Shown piece by piece: positions 22,282-34,557 of a stretch of DNA of 64,000 bases. A model generated the notes under the pieces. That model was not told the origin of the DNA. It did not search any database and saw only the letters and a list, made by a program, of their open reading frames with translations. Source of the DNA: Crocodylus rhombifer (Eukaryota; Chordata; Crocodylia; Crocodylidae); NCBI GenBank assembly GCA_038503035.1, contig JAVSML010024368.1:789250-853249 (forward strand), given 5' to 3'. A program made the position numbers and the translations under genes. How positions within the stretch are numbered: position 1 is the first letter of the stretch; the number at the start of each line of letters is the position of its first letter.

Positions 22282-22549
22282 TGTCTTTCCTGGATCTAAT
22301 TCTTCTCTATATCATGAATAACTTTACTAAAATCATTAATATCACATCAGTATAAATCTAACATCTTGGGCCAGATTCTATTTAATCGATTACACCTTTA
22401 AGTGGCACTTCAGGGTGTAGACAGAAGTTATATTTGTCATATGATCGACCCCTTGGAAGTGCTCTACAGCCATGGCCTTATAGAAGAGCACAGCTGCACA
22501 AGTGATGTGTTATTCATAATATAGAGAAGAATTAGATCCAGGAAAGACA
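22282..22549. repeat. 41-bp near-perfect inverted repeat (foldback)
   Basis: The arm 22282-22322 (tgtctttcctggatctaatt and onward) matches the reverse complement of 22509-22549 at 40 of 41 positions. The 186-bp spacer contains gggccagattctatttaatc, a motif of a reptile palindromic MITE that also occurs near 34516. Homology does not extend clearly beyond the arms. Confidence 0.8.
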
Positions 22550-25500
22550 AAAACACCTAGCATTGCAGAAGTGATGTGACTCTATTGCACTATTATCTAA
22601 ATGCAATCCCATTCCACCCTACTTGAATGTGTAAGTTGTGTAACCAATCTCTCAAAGCGTTCTTCCACTGGGGTTTTGTTCAGATAACTCTTCCACAAGT
22701 AAAGCTTGAACTAATTCTGATTTCTCCAACCTATTTCACTCATTTTGAGTTGTCCTAATTATAAAATGCTCTTGCTCTGTGGTGAATGATAATTCTGTCC
22801 CTCAGATCCGTCCTACTTCCCATCAATCAATAATTATAGAACAATATTATCATCATAAGAGAGAACATAAAAATGCTTGGTTTTAGAGCATTTAAGTGCA
22901 CAATGACTGCTTGATGGTTTCATTTGGGGTTTGAAAAGGAAACATTTTTTGGGATAACATGGGAGAATTAACTAAAAACTGCAGTCTTTGCTTTCCAACA
23001 AAAATTCAGAAATTTTGGGCACATTTACATGTGCTCTAACATTCTGATTAGCATCCTTCAGTATGCTGCAGTCTCTGGTATACAGCGTCTCCACATTTCA
23101 AGTGGCAGTGGTGGTCCTTTAACTAAAGCTTGTCAAACGAGCATATTTTCCTTGATATTTCTTGAATATTTCCTGGACCATCATGGCTACAACAATGCTC
23201 CAATCCTACTACATTTCCATGGACTGCTGTTTTGGGGAATTTTCTGTTCTATAAATTCTTAAAGGATAATGTTTACATATCTGAAACTCGTTAAGCATTT
23301 AATTCCTCAAATTAGCCCAGTGATTTACTTTTTTATTAAAATACCAGTAACATGTGACAGATGAAATATCAAACCCCATTCTAGACTTGCAGTGTCTTAG
23401 ACAAGAGTCTTTTTTCTAGCAATTGTTACCTATAGCTTTCTGCCTCTATCTTCTCTCCAAGCCATACTTTATACTCTATGTATACATGCCCTATCTATTT
23501 TATCAAGTCCTAAAATCACAACTGATAAGAAATGCAAATGTACATGCTTAACCAAATGTCATTGTTCTTGAAATGACAATCTTAAAGTGGCTTTGCCTTG
23601 TTCCATAAATGTTTACCATAGGTTGTTCCTACAGTATGAAATAAGAGAATATCACATTAATGCATGATTTGCTTTAATTTTTAATATTTCTGATTCATTT
23701 GCAATAAAAATGCTATTTGTAGTATTGGATTACATTTTTATGAATAATCTAAATTTGCATAAACTTCTGTGGTGGGAGTGGTAATAACTACATTTCTTGA
23801 TATGATGTTGACAAATGATAAAATAGCAATAAAATATCTACTCTGAATATATAACATGTGTAACCCAGCCCATTCAATTACAATCAGGAAATATTTGCTG
23901 CAATAAAGGTATGACACATGGGAGTGGAGACATGATTTTATTTCCTGGCTCCAGTTATCCAATAGGAGTCAGGATTACAAAAAGGTTAGTGGCCCTGTCA
24001 CATGATGGGTCACAGTTCACTGGGTCCTGTTGGTATTATCACATCCACCAGAGAATATGAATGGGATTCATAGCAGTCAGTCTTCTGCATGCAGTGCTAT
24101 CAAAATTTGCTTAATTGTTAGTAGCTTGCAAGTAACCACAGCTGGAACAGTCAGCCCTTGTGTTGTTGGCTTCAGTATACATGCCAAGGACATGCACATT
24201 GCTCCATCTGGTTCCTGAAACAAGAAATTGGCTATAGCCAGTCCTGGCAGAAATTTCATTTCTGTACATTTAATATACATTTCAATTCCTACAACCAATT
24301 TTATTCAATATAAATCTCAAATCTAGATCTTTTTTAAGTGCTGTTTTAGTATTGTGATTGACAGGAAAGCCCTGCTTGATATCATTAGTCCTTCCTTATA
24401 ACGAAAGATGTGGAAAATATTCCATGTTAATTGTCTATACTTTGTTATAGGCCTTGAACTTGGAGGGCAACCAGAAAGACCAGGGTGGAGGGAGTTTCCA
24501 GGTGGATGTTTAACAGAGTTTCAACAGTCATGATAATATTTTTCTTATGAGATTATCACTACTATAAAGAGAATTAATTATTACAATTTATGGGCTGTTT
24601 TGAAAGACTGTAGGTAGTGGCATAAGACCCACTTTTTAAAATGAAAGTGAAACATCTCTAGCCAAAAAAATTGAAGATGGTTACATACATAAAGGCAGCT
24701 TTGTTCCATATTGCTGTGAATATTTCCAATGCTTGTTTAATCTTGAAGAGGGATAGCGGTGCTTCATTTGAAGGTTCAGATTCAGATCTGCATCCAAACT
24801 TTGCCAAAGTTCAGGCAAATTTGATCTAGAATTTTGGCCTGTTATCACCATGACAACCACTTCCACAGTGTCTGGGAGCACTGTACAAAGGATCCATTGT
24901 GAAACACAGCAAAAAAAGATAGGAACTATCTCAGAAAACTTGCAGTTTAAAATCATGAAAGGTAATGGTCTCAGTATAGCAGGAGCCTATCCACTGTCAA
25001 GTGTTTTAGGTGCTGTTATAAGGGTCTCTTAAGGAAGGGTTTAAATGGTGATAACAAGGTAGCACTGCACATATTTATGGGAACGTTACTGGAAACATGG
25101 GAGAAAGCCTGAAGGTGATTGTTTGAAAAGTTAATAAGTGGGCAGTGGAGGGTGGCATCATGAGCTAATCCAGGGCAGGAACTGACCTGTCCATACTGAT
25201 TGAAGGTGATCGATAGGTCAGAAAATGATCATGAAGGTCTTGAATGTAAACACAATGAGATCACTTTTGATTCAACAGAGATGAGGAAGTCAGTGTAGGG
25301 ATTCAAAGAGAGGAATGCCATCACCAAACAAACAGGACAAGCTTTTGAGTTCCTTTCTATAGCCAAACTTCCCAAACATTTTGGATCCAGTGTTGTATGG
25401 ACTGTTTTTTATTCCAAGGGACCATCTCTAAAATACTTTCTGTCATGGTAAGCTTTTCTCTCTTACTACTAGGAGTTATGCTTTCCCACCTGCATTTCTT

Positions 25501-26468
25501 TCTTGGTTTTCTAGCCAGCTTTCTCTTTTTTCTGCACTGATACCAGTCATCATCTAAGTAGTGTCACCTGGTATCTCCATTTGCCAGCATTCCTGGTGCC
25601 ATGCAGTACGTGCTGGATAGCTTCCTTCTCACACGCTTAAATCATTTCCAAGTGGAGTGTCATAAACATGTTACTTTGTAACTAACAATGTTATTGTTAC
25701 TTTTATTGTATTTGTATTGATTTTTACAGCTTTCCTAGTGAAAGAAGGGAGGAAGAGCAGGAAACTTATACGGTCAGAAATGTCTCTGAACAGGTTTACA
25801 CATGCTCATTGCAGCAGTTATTTATTTTTTTAGATGTGCGTGAAACTGAATTGTAGAGGTTCTGGAAATCAAACCTAATAAAGTTGATCTAAATAATCAT
25901 TAGCAGTATTCTGAATCTAAAAGTTGTATAGTTAGGACCAGGTTTACAGCTAAATCTTGAGGCAAATTAGAAACTTCTTGCTCCATCATTAACTAAACCA
26001 GTTGTGATTAACCATTGTAAAGTGTGGTTACATGTATAAAACTGTTTAAGCTTCTTTGGTTTCATAAAACATTTAACTCATATAAAAGTATTGAGTTGTT
26101 CAGAGATTAAAATAAGATAATCCTGATTTCAAGAATGCCAAAATAATGGAAATATTGCATATTTTCATAGCAACTTATACTTTTGATTTTTAATTCTGGT
26201 AGAAAACTGGAACATATAGTAAACACTTCAGTTTTTCCATGATTTGCAAGTAAAGGACCAGTCAAATATATGTTTTATGAAGAAAAGAATGAGACATTCA
26301 GAACATGCTTAAAGTAAGAATAAAGGGGACTTTATTTGTGACACAAAAATTAGATGCTACTAAATCAAACCTGCATTCTAGATTTCATCCAAAAGAGAAG
26401 TAAAATAATTTTTTAAAACCTTTGGAAAAAGGCATTTACATCAAGGCAGCAGAAGAAACAAACTAGAA
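22550..26468. other. Long repeat-poor AT-rich stretch
   Basis: About 3.9 kb without a recognised element, exon or RNA gene. The scattered short frames are unsupported. Confidence 0.4.
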
Positions 26469-26687
26469 CAGGGTTGGGCAGTTATTTCAGGTGCAGGGCT
26501 GCTTAACAAGGTTTGGTGAGCCTTTGAGGGCTGCATGGGTAGCCCTACCCCTTGACAGTTGCCCTGCCACCTGGTCACCATCTTGGGACCGGAAGTCCCA
26601 CCCCTTCAGTTTTCATACTGTATATAGAGGTGATTGCATAATAACTCAAAAATATATTCTTAGTCTTGTATATTATGTAGGGGGTGT

Positions 26688-26800
26688 GGCCGGTGTGTGT
26701 GTGTGTGTGTTTTTGGTGGGGTGTGGGGGTATGTGTGAGGAGCATGGGGTATGTGGGGGGAGTGTGGCATTTTTGGGGTGTGAGGGAGGGTGGGGGAGTG
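26688..26800. repeat. GT-rich simple repeat
   Basis: A (gt)n run (gtgtgtgtgtgtgt at about 26693) grades into ggggtgtggggg-type repeats. Confidence 0.75.
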
Positions 26801-26958
26801 TGGGGACTCCCCTCACATTGTGCAGAAGCAGGCAGGGGCTCTTGTACCCAATGCTTGTGCCTTGCAGGGCTAGTGCTGCACATCATGGCAGCGCATGCAG
26901 CCGTCCACGGGGCTGTCTATCATGGCACTCCTTACACTTGCCTGGCACAGGAGGGAAG

Positions 26959-26968
26959 NNNNNNNNNN
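26959..26968. other. Assembly gap (10 N)
   Basis: Ten undetermined bases. The true gap size is unknown. Confidence 0.98.
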
Positions 26969-27567
26969 GCTGGCTACTATCCATGCCCCAGCCGGCTCCA
27001 ATGCATGGGACTTCCTTGTGTCATGTAAGTGCAGGGAGCACTGCGATAGATGGCCCAGCAGAGGCCTGCACTCCACACCCCAGTGTGCAGCACTGGCCCC
27101 ACCAGGCACAATACCCCAAATGCCTCTGCCTGCTGCGAATGCCTCCACTGCCTGCTGGGGCTGTGTTCCATGGGAGGAGGCTGAGAGAATCCCTCTCTGA
27201 CACCCACACACTACCCAACTGAGCTTCCCACTGCTGTCACCAGCCCCAACCCCATGATCCACGCTCCAGTCCAGCTGCAGCTCTGGCCCTACCACTTCCC
27301 TAACAGCTACCCAGAGAAAGCAGAACACTCAGGAAGTTGAGCAGGTCCCCAGGGGCTGCAGCGGCTGCAGCAGCAGCCCTGCCCAGTGCTGGCTGCACTA
27401 GTCCTTTCCACTCACGAGGGTGTGAGCAAGGCGCAGTAGAGTATGTTGGGATGTGTGTATACCTGGGCGCCTTGCTCCTACCCTCATGGGTGGAAGGGCT
27501 GGGCAAGGCACAATTTGTTGGTGGGTGCCACGGGCCAGATGAAAGAGCTGTATTTTGCCTGGCCCTG

Positions 27568-27847
27568 AATTACAGCATATGCTGTGGTAAGAAATGTCTC
27601 ACTGATGTCAATGGAGGTCTGTAACTAGGTATTTCTTTAAGAAAAATTTGGAGGGCAAATGGACAAATTCAGAATTCATGTGCAAGTGGGTACATAATGG
27701 CAGATGGTATGCTAAAGTTTTATCTTTATATCCTAGTCTGCATAAGGGCAATGTAAACTTAATTCATTCCTAGTATGTCATTGGCTTTGGTGGCGCTTCT
27801 CTGTTTGCTATTGTGAATGGGTTTATTTTGGTCTGCTGGGTCTGTGG
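27568..27847. other. No gene or clear repeat seen
   Basis: Short unique stretch between the hAT-like element and a MITE end. Confidence 0.4.
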
Positions 27848-27945
27848 GCTTGTCTAGACTAGTGATATTTTCCCTGGTGCCACCACATCAATGTACATTG
27901 ATACAAATGTAAATAATGTGGATAGAATGTGCTGTGCTTCTAGTT
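27848..27945. mobile_element. Partial MITE end (cttgtctagac type)
   Basis: gggcttgtctagactagtg resembles the termini at 7844 and 54988. No opposite end is seen, because a CR1 tail follows at once. Confidence 0.35.
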
Positions 27946-27948
27946 AGA

Positions 27949-28005
27949 TTTCATAGACATTAGAGGCTGGAAGAGACCTCACAAAATTGAGTCCAGCCCC
28001 AAACA
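27949..28005 (-). mobile_element. CR1 3' tail fragment
   Basis: tcatagacattagaggctgg and aagagacctcacaaaattga match the reverse complement of the CR1 3' end. Only about 55 bp remain. Confidence 0.6.
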
Positions 28006-29503
28006 TTTCACACTTGTAGCTAAGGGAGTGCAAGTAATTCCAACACAGAGAGTAGCTAAAGAGTCTAAGCTAATAATGTGTACTAAAGATTTTGAGGAAG
28101 GTATATGGTTACACTGTTAGGATTACTTTTGCTTCTGGGCAGGCGCTTTACTTGGGGAGGTGTGGTTTCAGTTTAAGTCTATATGCAGATTTATTTTAGT
28201 GCTTTTCAGCAAGTTCATTGATAATATAAAATATTAAAAGATAAAAAGCATTAATCATTGAAATCATGAATACACTAGAAGCACTCTCATTTCCACTGAT
28301 GCTTGGTAGCAAAGATGGACTGTGGATGTGTGTGTTTCAAGAAGCAAGGAAGATGAAGCAGCATTGCCAGACATCTGTAAGTTCCCTCATCCTGTTTAAG
28401 GGAATGATGAAGCACTGGGGGATAAGCCAGGAATTAATAGTATATTGGCTTTGGGGCAATATGACAACCCCTTCTGTTGGCACAGTGGCAGACTCTTGCC
28501 TCTTGTGCTTCAATAAATAACAAGCTCCCAAATCCATTTCCAGTGTGGATTTGCAAAGTTTTGGGAATGGAGGCAAGTAAGGTTTTAGTGTATGTTAAGA
28601 CTTAAGAATTTAGGGAGTTGTTAATAGGATAATGGATCCCTTTACCTCAAGAATGTGGTTCAAACTCTATCTCAGATGGTAGGAACTGTAATCATTGCAG
28701 AGTATTTGAGTGCACTTGTTGGTTTCTAGAGGCACTTTGACTTCATGCTTCCTTGTTAAGTGTACAATGCTCTTACCATACCAAAGTCATTTGTCCCTTA
28801 TTATGTTCCATAAAAGAAATTCCATAACAACAAAACAAATACATTAAGTAACCACAAAGCATTTTAATCTGGTCCTTGTTACACTCTACAGAAATCCAGG
28901 AAATAGCTTATAAGCTTGATTTTCTTTTTTAATAGAAAAGGTTTTATTAAGTAGTAAGCTGTTGAGATAGGACTGGAATTAATTGCCAAGCTCTGTTGAA
29001 ATTATCTCTGTAGCACCAATGCAGTTCACTGTACTGCCCAGATCCAGCTTGCATCTGGCCTGGCTCAGGACTGCTTGATGACTATGTCATGGCAGACTAC
29101 TAATATTTTATTATATGAATAAGTTATATCATATTTGACACTGGCTAATACAAAGGAACTCTAGGCAACACATTCCCTTTGAATTCTATGGTGAAAACAT
29201 ATATTCTCTTCCATCAGATACCTGGCCTTGTACTTTATGTGCACTGACATTATTCTTTGCCTCATAACTATTTGAATAAGCAATGAGGTTTTAATTCTTT
29301 AGAACCACCTCTCTTACCAACTCTCTACACCCTTGGTAACTTAGGCAAATACAAAAAAAAAAAGATCACTGCTTGATTCTCTCAGTACAAAATGCTGCCC
29401 TTTTGGATTCAGTCAAGACCCTAATGCCTGCCAGTATCAGAACCCATGGTATTGCAATGTTGTGAAAATGCACTTGAAATAAATATGTCTCTTACTTTTC
29501 TCT
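28006..29503. other. No gene or clear repeat seen
   Basis: AT-rich unique-looking DNA. The short overlapping frames at 28266-28576 lack any domain. Confidence 0.4.
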
Positions 29504-29844
29504 GAGGCCTTGCCTTCACTGGCTTTTTATCCTGAGCTACAGCTTGAGCTTTTCCACTATTCTGACTCCTGTCCTCACACACAAGCCGTCTAGCTTGTCT
29601 TAACTAGAGCTTTAAGCTCAAGCTAGCTGGCCATCATAAGGTATGTTGGAGCTCGATACACAAGCTAGTACTGCAGTGGGGATATAGCAACTCAGGTTGC
29701 TGTTAGGTATTAGATGCTGATCCACTCCCTCTCTATTGCTCCGGTGTTGTTTTGCCATGTGGTCATTCTCACCTGAATTAGCTTGAGTAGAGTATTTCAG
29801 GTCTACTAGCTAGAGTTAACTACTGCAGTGATAACAAGCCCTCA
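29504..29844. mobile_element. MITE with gaggccttg/caagccctc ends
   Basis: gaggccttgccttcactgg at the left and actgcagtgataacaagccc at the right are imperfect inverted copies. The interior repeats agcttgag and ctagctagagtt motifs on both strands. The possible target duplication is only 3 bp (tct), so the superfamily is uncertain. Confidence 0.5.
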
Positions 29845-30071
29845 TCTGTAACCAGTAGTCTTTTTGACCATGTTTGTTGACTCCTATCAAAGAAGCTAAA
29901 GACTCATCTCTTTGGCTACATCCATTTTACCAGAAAACTAAAAAAGCCACCAAAACAACAAGGATAATAGATTTGGTAGTTGAAGTTCAGAACCAGAGAA
30001 AAGCCTCATGCCCTTGGCCAAATCATTTCACTTCCTTATGCCTTTCTTTCCTAGCCTGCCCCTTATCTATC

Positions 30072-30160
30072 TGGACTGTAATTCTTTTGGGCAAGGACTC
30101 TCTCCCATGCCGTGGGAGAGACTGTATGGGGCCTCACACAATTTTGAACTAACACAATGG
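30072..30160 (+). mobile_element. L2/SINE-type 3' tail remnant
   Basis: ggactgtaattcttttgggc, aaggactctctcccat and acacaatggggcctc resemble the widely conserved gtaagctctttgggcaggga...cctagcacaatgggg end of amniote L2-like elements and their SINEs. Confidence 0.4.
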
Positions 30161-30204
30161 GGGCCTCAAACACAATGGGGCCTCAAATCTACCTGTGGTC
30201 TCCA

Positions 30205-31469
30205 GGGATAAGAACAGACATTCAAAAAGCTTGATCCTAACTTGATTCAATCTTCACAGGTTAGTTTAAGCTGTGCAGATTAAACTGATTAACAAATGGA
30301 CAGACATTCACTTTTAAATCAGGATATGCAGCCACATGCCTGCAGTGGCTCAAGCCAGAAGGTGAGGGGCACTAGAGCATGCCTGCCAGCCACTGCCAAA
30401 GGGGAGGGGAGAAAGCTTTCCAAAAGGCTCTCACCCCTCCCAGCTGAAGTGAAGGAGGAATGGCCAGGCACCAGTACAGGGCTAGCCTGTGGAGGGTGGG
30501 GGTTTAAATTCCCTCCCTGGCCCACATGGGATGCTATCTGGAGTCTGGGGGTTGGGGGGGAGGAATTTAAATCCCCTCCCTGGCACATATGGGATGCCAG
30601 CTAGGGTCTATGTGGGGGGCGGGGAGCAACCTCTGCCAGATTGAGGAGTGGGGGTGAGGAAAAACTCCTTTCTCTGAAGCAAGCATGTATTGAAGACAGC
30701 AGTTTGCAACCTCAAGCAAACATCGAGAACAACCAAAAATCTTCACCTATGCTAACATACAGCCCAGTAAAACACAGTGAGAGCACACACTACTTAGTTT
30801 AACTTAAAAGGTAAACCAAGAAGACAAGACAAAGCCTTGCGTAAGTCTTGTAATCCTGAGGGCAGAGAGTTTCCTTACAGCCAGGTATTCAGAGAGGCTT
30901 TGTTTAAGGATTCCCACCTTTTACACGTTCTACTTTATAATGTAACTGTAGTTCTCTGCATTCTTTGGTCAAGCTCTCTGCAGCCCTCAAGCTGTATGCA
31001 ACCCTCTCCCATTCCCTTAGCTTTGTCTCCAGCACACAGGAGATGATTGTGCCAGGTCTTTGCCAACACTTTGCACCTCTCAGTGTGGTCCTGCAGGGCT
31101 TGTCTCTGTGCTTAGAGGTGGCAGGAGGCCAGCCCAGTTCCCTAGCCTCTTCCCATTTCCCTATAGCCTGGGGGAGCTGAGGGGAATCATGCCTCCTCCA
31201 CCTTCACCTTCACCTCCACCTCCTCTTATCAACTGCTACTTTAGTCTCTGCCAGAGGTGGTTTAACGTAAGCCAGGAAGGGGTGTGGGACAGAAGTTCCA
31301 TAAACCAGTTTGAACCAAATCAGTTAAGTCTAATGCTACATTCAGCCAGCTTCATCTTAAACCAGTTTTGTCCATTTTGAAACTGGTTTATGTGCACTGA
31401 ATTTATGTTCTGTTACAGGTTTAACCCAGTTTCTGATCACTGAAACCGGTTTATGTTAACTTCATTCCC
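30205..31469 (+). mobile_element. MITE-like element, ggacagacatt family, copy A
   Basis: The left end gggataagaacagacattc and the next 90 bp match the reverse complement of 57300-57409. The right portion (31250-31469, with aaactggtttatgtgcactg and ttctgttacaggtttaaccc) matches the reverse complement of 56600-56780. The same element therefore occurs twice in opposite orientation. Its ends are imperfect inverted copies of ggctagggacagacatt. The GC-rich interior contains a 63-bp tandem repeat (about 30501-30625) and a pyrimidine tract (31189-31230). No transposase. The superfamily is unknown to me. Confidence 0.55.
30501..30625 (+). repeat. Tandem duplication, period ~63 bp
   Basis: gtttaaattccctccctggc at 30502 and atttaaatcccctccctggc at 30565 begin two copies. 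Each continues with acatgggatgct- or atatgggatgcc-type sequence. Confidence 0.65.
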
Positions 31470-33310
31470 TACCTGGCTATACCAACCAGCAGTGAAATAT
31501 TATTAAAATGAAAGAGAAATAGTCACAAAAGCTATCTAGTGTGTTTCTGTGTAATTGATGTATTCTATTGCTACACTTTTCAGGCATACTTCTTTAAAAC
31601 TCTTCCAGTCCGTACTTAGTACCAATTCATTATTACACCACTTAGGATGATCACCAGTCAGTTTTTAGCTCTTCCTCCTCTCTGGAAAAAGCTATAGTGA
31701 TAACGTGTCTGAACAGATGAATGATACCTCCTCCAGTCTAAATCTTATGTGCACCAATAGGTCTTTTTTTTTCCACATACTCAATTTCATCTGTAAGGAT
31801 TTATGGAATTTATGACTTGGTTTGTTTGATGTGGCAGTATTCCAGATGTGAGTGATGGTGAGCTGGAAGGCGTGATGGGAGTGCTTGCCAAGAATAATTG
31901 GCTTCTGCATTGTGGAACAGCTCAAATATTGAGAGTTTCACAGTATGTAATTTGGGTGTGCGTGTTGCCTGTAGTTCAAAGCATTTTACTAGTCTGCAGC
32001 GGCAAGCTGAATTTCCTGTTAGCTGTCTTCTTGTGTATTTATTAAACAGACTGGATGCAGAACCAGTGAGAGCAACAGTCAGTTCCATATATATTCTTAT
32101 TTTTCTCTGGACTGGGTGGAAGTTGGCATGAGTCATTTTTATTTCCATTTGCTTTTCTAATGATTGACATATTCCGCTAGTCATTACTCTAACGTTTTAA
32201 AGCATAACAGAGACTACCAACCAGCAGATGGAGATTAATAAAGGGGTAGGTATTAGGGAACATACTCTTCAAAGAATGTTGTTTAAAGGTTAATTTAATC
32301 CAAGTATGGACAAAGTATTTCTTAGGAGTTTGCATAGATCTAAAATCAAACCTGGGCTAATTCAGATTTGGGACTGGTCTGTGATATAAAGGATATTATG
32401 ATTCAGAGTTCACATGAGTCTGTCTTTAGGGTTGGTCTTTGAGTGCTTTCTATGCTCTTCTCTCCCTGGGCAGTTAGTTGGAGATATATTCCTTTATTTC
32501 CTCAGCATTCAGCTCAAGATTTGGAAGAAAGATTTAATTGTTCCTGCCCCCAAGGAACACAGACAGTTTGATATTTTAGAATTTCTCTAACCTGGGCTCC
32601 TTTTAAAATAAGTTTTAAGCTCTGCCATCATGTTCCCTAACAGGAACATCCTTTTAAGAAAATTCTACCTGAGCATGGGTGATTTGGTGATGTAAAAATG
32701 TTAGCTACTCTCTGTTTATAAGGAATATATTGCTGTGACAATTTAGAGGATCATGCTTTACAGAAGTTTCCCTGCACTGTACTCTTTCCTGAATGTGCAG
32801 AGTTGTCCTTCTGAGTCATTTGTAATAAGGAAACAGGCAATGTAATTGGCTTGCAGTTATTAGCATATGATTGATTTAAAATATGTAATCACAAATTGTA
32901 ACAAAATTGAGGCTTGCTAGCTATGGTTTTCATTTATCTGATGCATATATATTGCTTTCTTACTGACTCATGCACTAATAAGTGTGATCTAGCGCATGGT
33001 GCGTGTTATGCTGGTTGAGCAGTGTGACACCTATCATAAGCCTAAATCTGATCACGAACTTCAATTTAGACAGCCTTCCAGTTGTCCCTCCCTTGAGGGA
33101 TTTGGCTGTCAGGCAAGCTCAGAGCACATACAGCCTGCAGGATTACGCTCTATACAAAATAGTGGTGTCTGGCACTTTTGTTCAAAATTGAGTAGGAGCC
33201 AAGGTCTTGGTGGCCCAGTAGTTAGACACCACTGGATATCCCACCTCTGCTTAATGGGATTTATCTAAAGACTTTAAAATGCATGAAATGCATAAGTCTT
33301 TGGAGTGGGA
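31470..33310. other. No gene or clear repeat seen
   Basis: Unique-looking AT-rich DNA. A 124-residue minus-strand frame (31810-32184) has no recognisable domain. A possible SINE scrap (ggtggcccagtagttagaca) lies near 33209. Confidence 0.4.
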
Positions 33311-33363
33311 CAAAAACCCAGGATTCCTCCCTTGCATGTAAGTGCAGTAACCATCAGACTAGA
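33311..33363 (-). mobile_element. tRNA-derived SINE remnant
   Basis: aacccaggattcctcccttg and gcagtaaccatcagactaga are the reverse complement of a tRNA-type SINE (A and B box region). Confidence 0.45.
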
Positions 33364-34514
33364 AATGTATGCTTCCTTCCTCTGCCCCACTTAATCTTGC
33401 ATTTATGTTTTTTTGTAGATTTTGTCCTGAGCCTTTAAAATAGAGGAACTCTCTGGGTTCCTGAGGAGTCCCCTATCATACTTGGCATAGTAGACAGGAA
33501 TAGCTTCATTTATTTGAGTTCACTCACTTTATTTACTCATTCTGGGCCTCCCTTCATTATATGGCCAACCTAAACTCATAAAATAAAAAAATAGAATCCC
33601 AGACTTCACCTTTCCATCTGTCCTTTCAGATCACATATTAATGTTCCTTCTCAGTTTACTTTTTGTCACAAGGTACAAAGTAACTGTTGAACTGGCCAGA
33701 TTGCAGACCAGTAAAAAAGTACTTTCTTGCTGCATTTACTGAGGAATTAACTGAGTAAAAAACATTATCATGTTACATAATAGAACTATTCTACCTTGCT
33801 CAGTAAACTACCTTCCATACTGCTGGAAGGTAGAAATGCTGGTGTTTTTCTTTTGGTAGGTACCATTACCACATGGGAATGTTAGCTAAAGAATAGTTTA
33901 GAATGATATCAGAAAAGATACTTTGCCAAAATTTAATCTCTGTTAATCAGATGCCATGAAAAATGAAAGTATATAGCACCACTGGAAGGAAACCACACTG
34001 GCATATGAGGCTGTATAATCTTATTTGTAAAAGCACTAGGTCATTCTTGTTTTCTCTGTCTACAATTTAGAATTAGACTAGTATACCTGAAGTCAAAAGC
34101 TTGCTGTGCAACACATGGGCTTTTTATGTACAGTGTTATTTTAAAAAATGCATTGTAAAATCATTAAAGTACCAGCAAAATAAAACAGGTTTCATGTTTT
34201 AAATAAGAGCAAATGATCCCTAATTAAAAAAACTAAACAAAACATTTTGTTCCTTTTCATTGTGAGCCCCTTGAGGAGTGACAGTGGAGCATTTTTTGTG
34301 CTCCTCTGAGCTAGCAGGCTGCCCCGATGACTGGAGGTGCTTATCTTTGCTTTGAACTTCATAAAACCTTGAATGCTCACGTTACCTCCCCAGTACATAT
34401 TCTCTGCCATGTTCTAATGGTAATTTTATGCATTTATTTATTTAACCAGTTATTAATGAGTTTGAACTCAGTTGCCTTTCTGTATTTTAGTACATCTGTG
34501 CAAACAAATACAAA
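33364..34514. other. No gene or clear repeat seen
   Basis: AT-rich DNA without a supported feature. Confidence 0.4.
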
Positions 34515-34557
34515 CATAGGGCCAGATCTTCAGTTGAGGTTAAATCAGTGCAACTCA
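34515..34557 (+). mobile_element. Half of a palindromic MITE
   Basis: gggccagatcttcagttgag then gttaaatcagtgcaactc matches one arm of a palindromic element familiar from reptile genomes. The opposite arm is missing. Confidence 0.35.

Larger units (their letters stand above)
26469..27567. mobile_element. hAT-like element with assembly gap
   Basis: The left end cagggttgggca faces the right end tgcctggccctg (ending at 27567). Flanking octamers aactagaa (26461-26468) and aattacag (27568-27575) agree at 5 of 8 positions, compatible with an old hAT target duplication. The first 100 bp match the element at 16443. A GT-rich block (about 26690-26800) and ten N bases (26959-26968) lie inside. The apparent 243-residue frame spans the gap and matches no protein family. 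Confidence 0.55.

Noticed and set aside
26491..27222. 243-residue ORF
   Set aside because: It crosses ten N bases and a GT-repeat inside a hAT-like element and resembles no protein.
31810..32184. 124-residue minus-strand ORF
   Set aside because: No domain and no sign of codon constraint; another frame on the other strand is open too.
33209..33363. tRNA gene
   Set aside because: Box-like motifs only, no cloverleaf; fits a SINE remnant.
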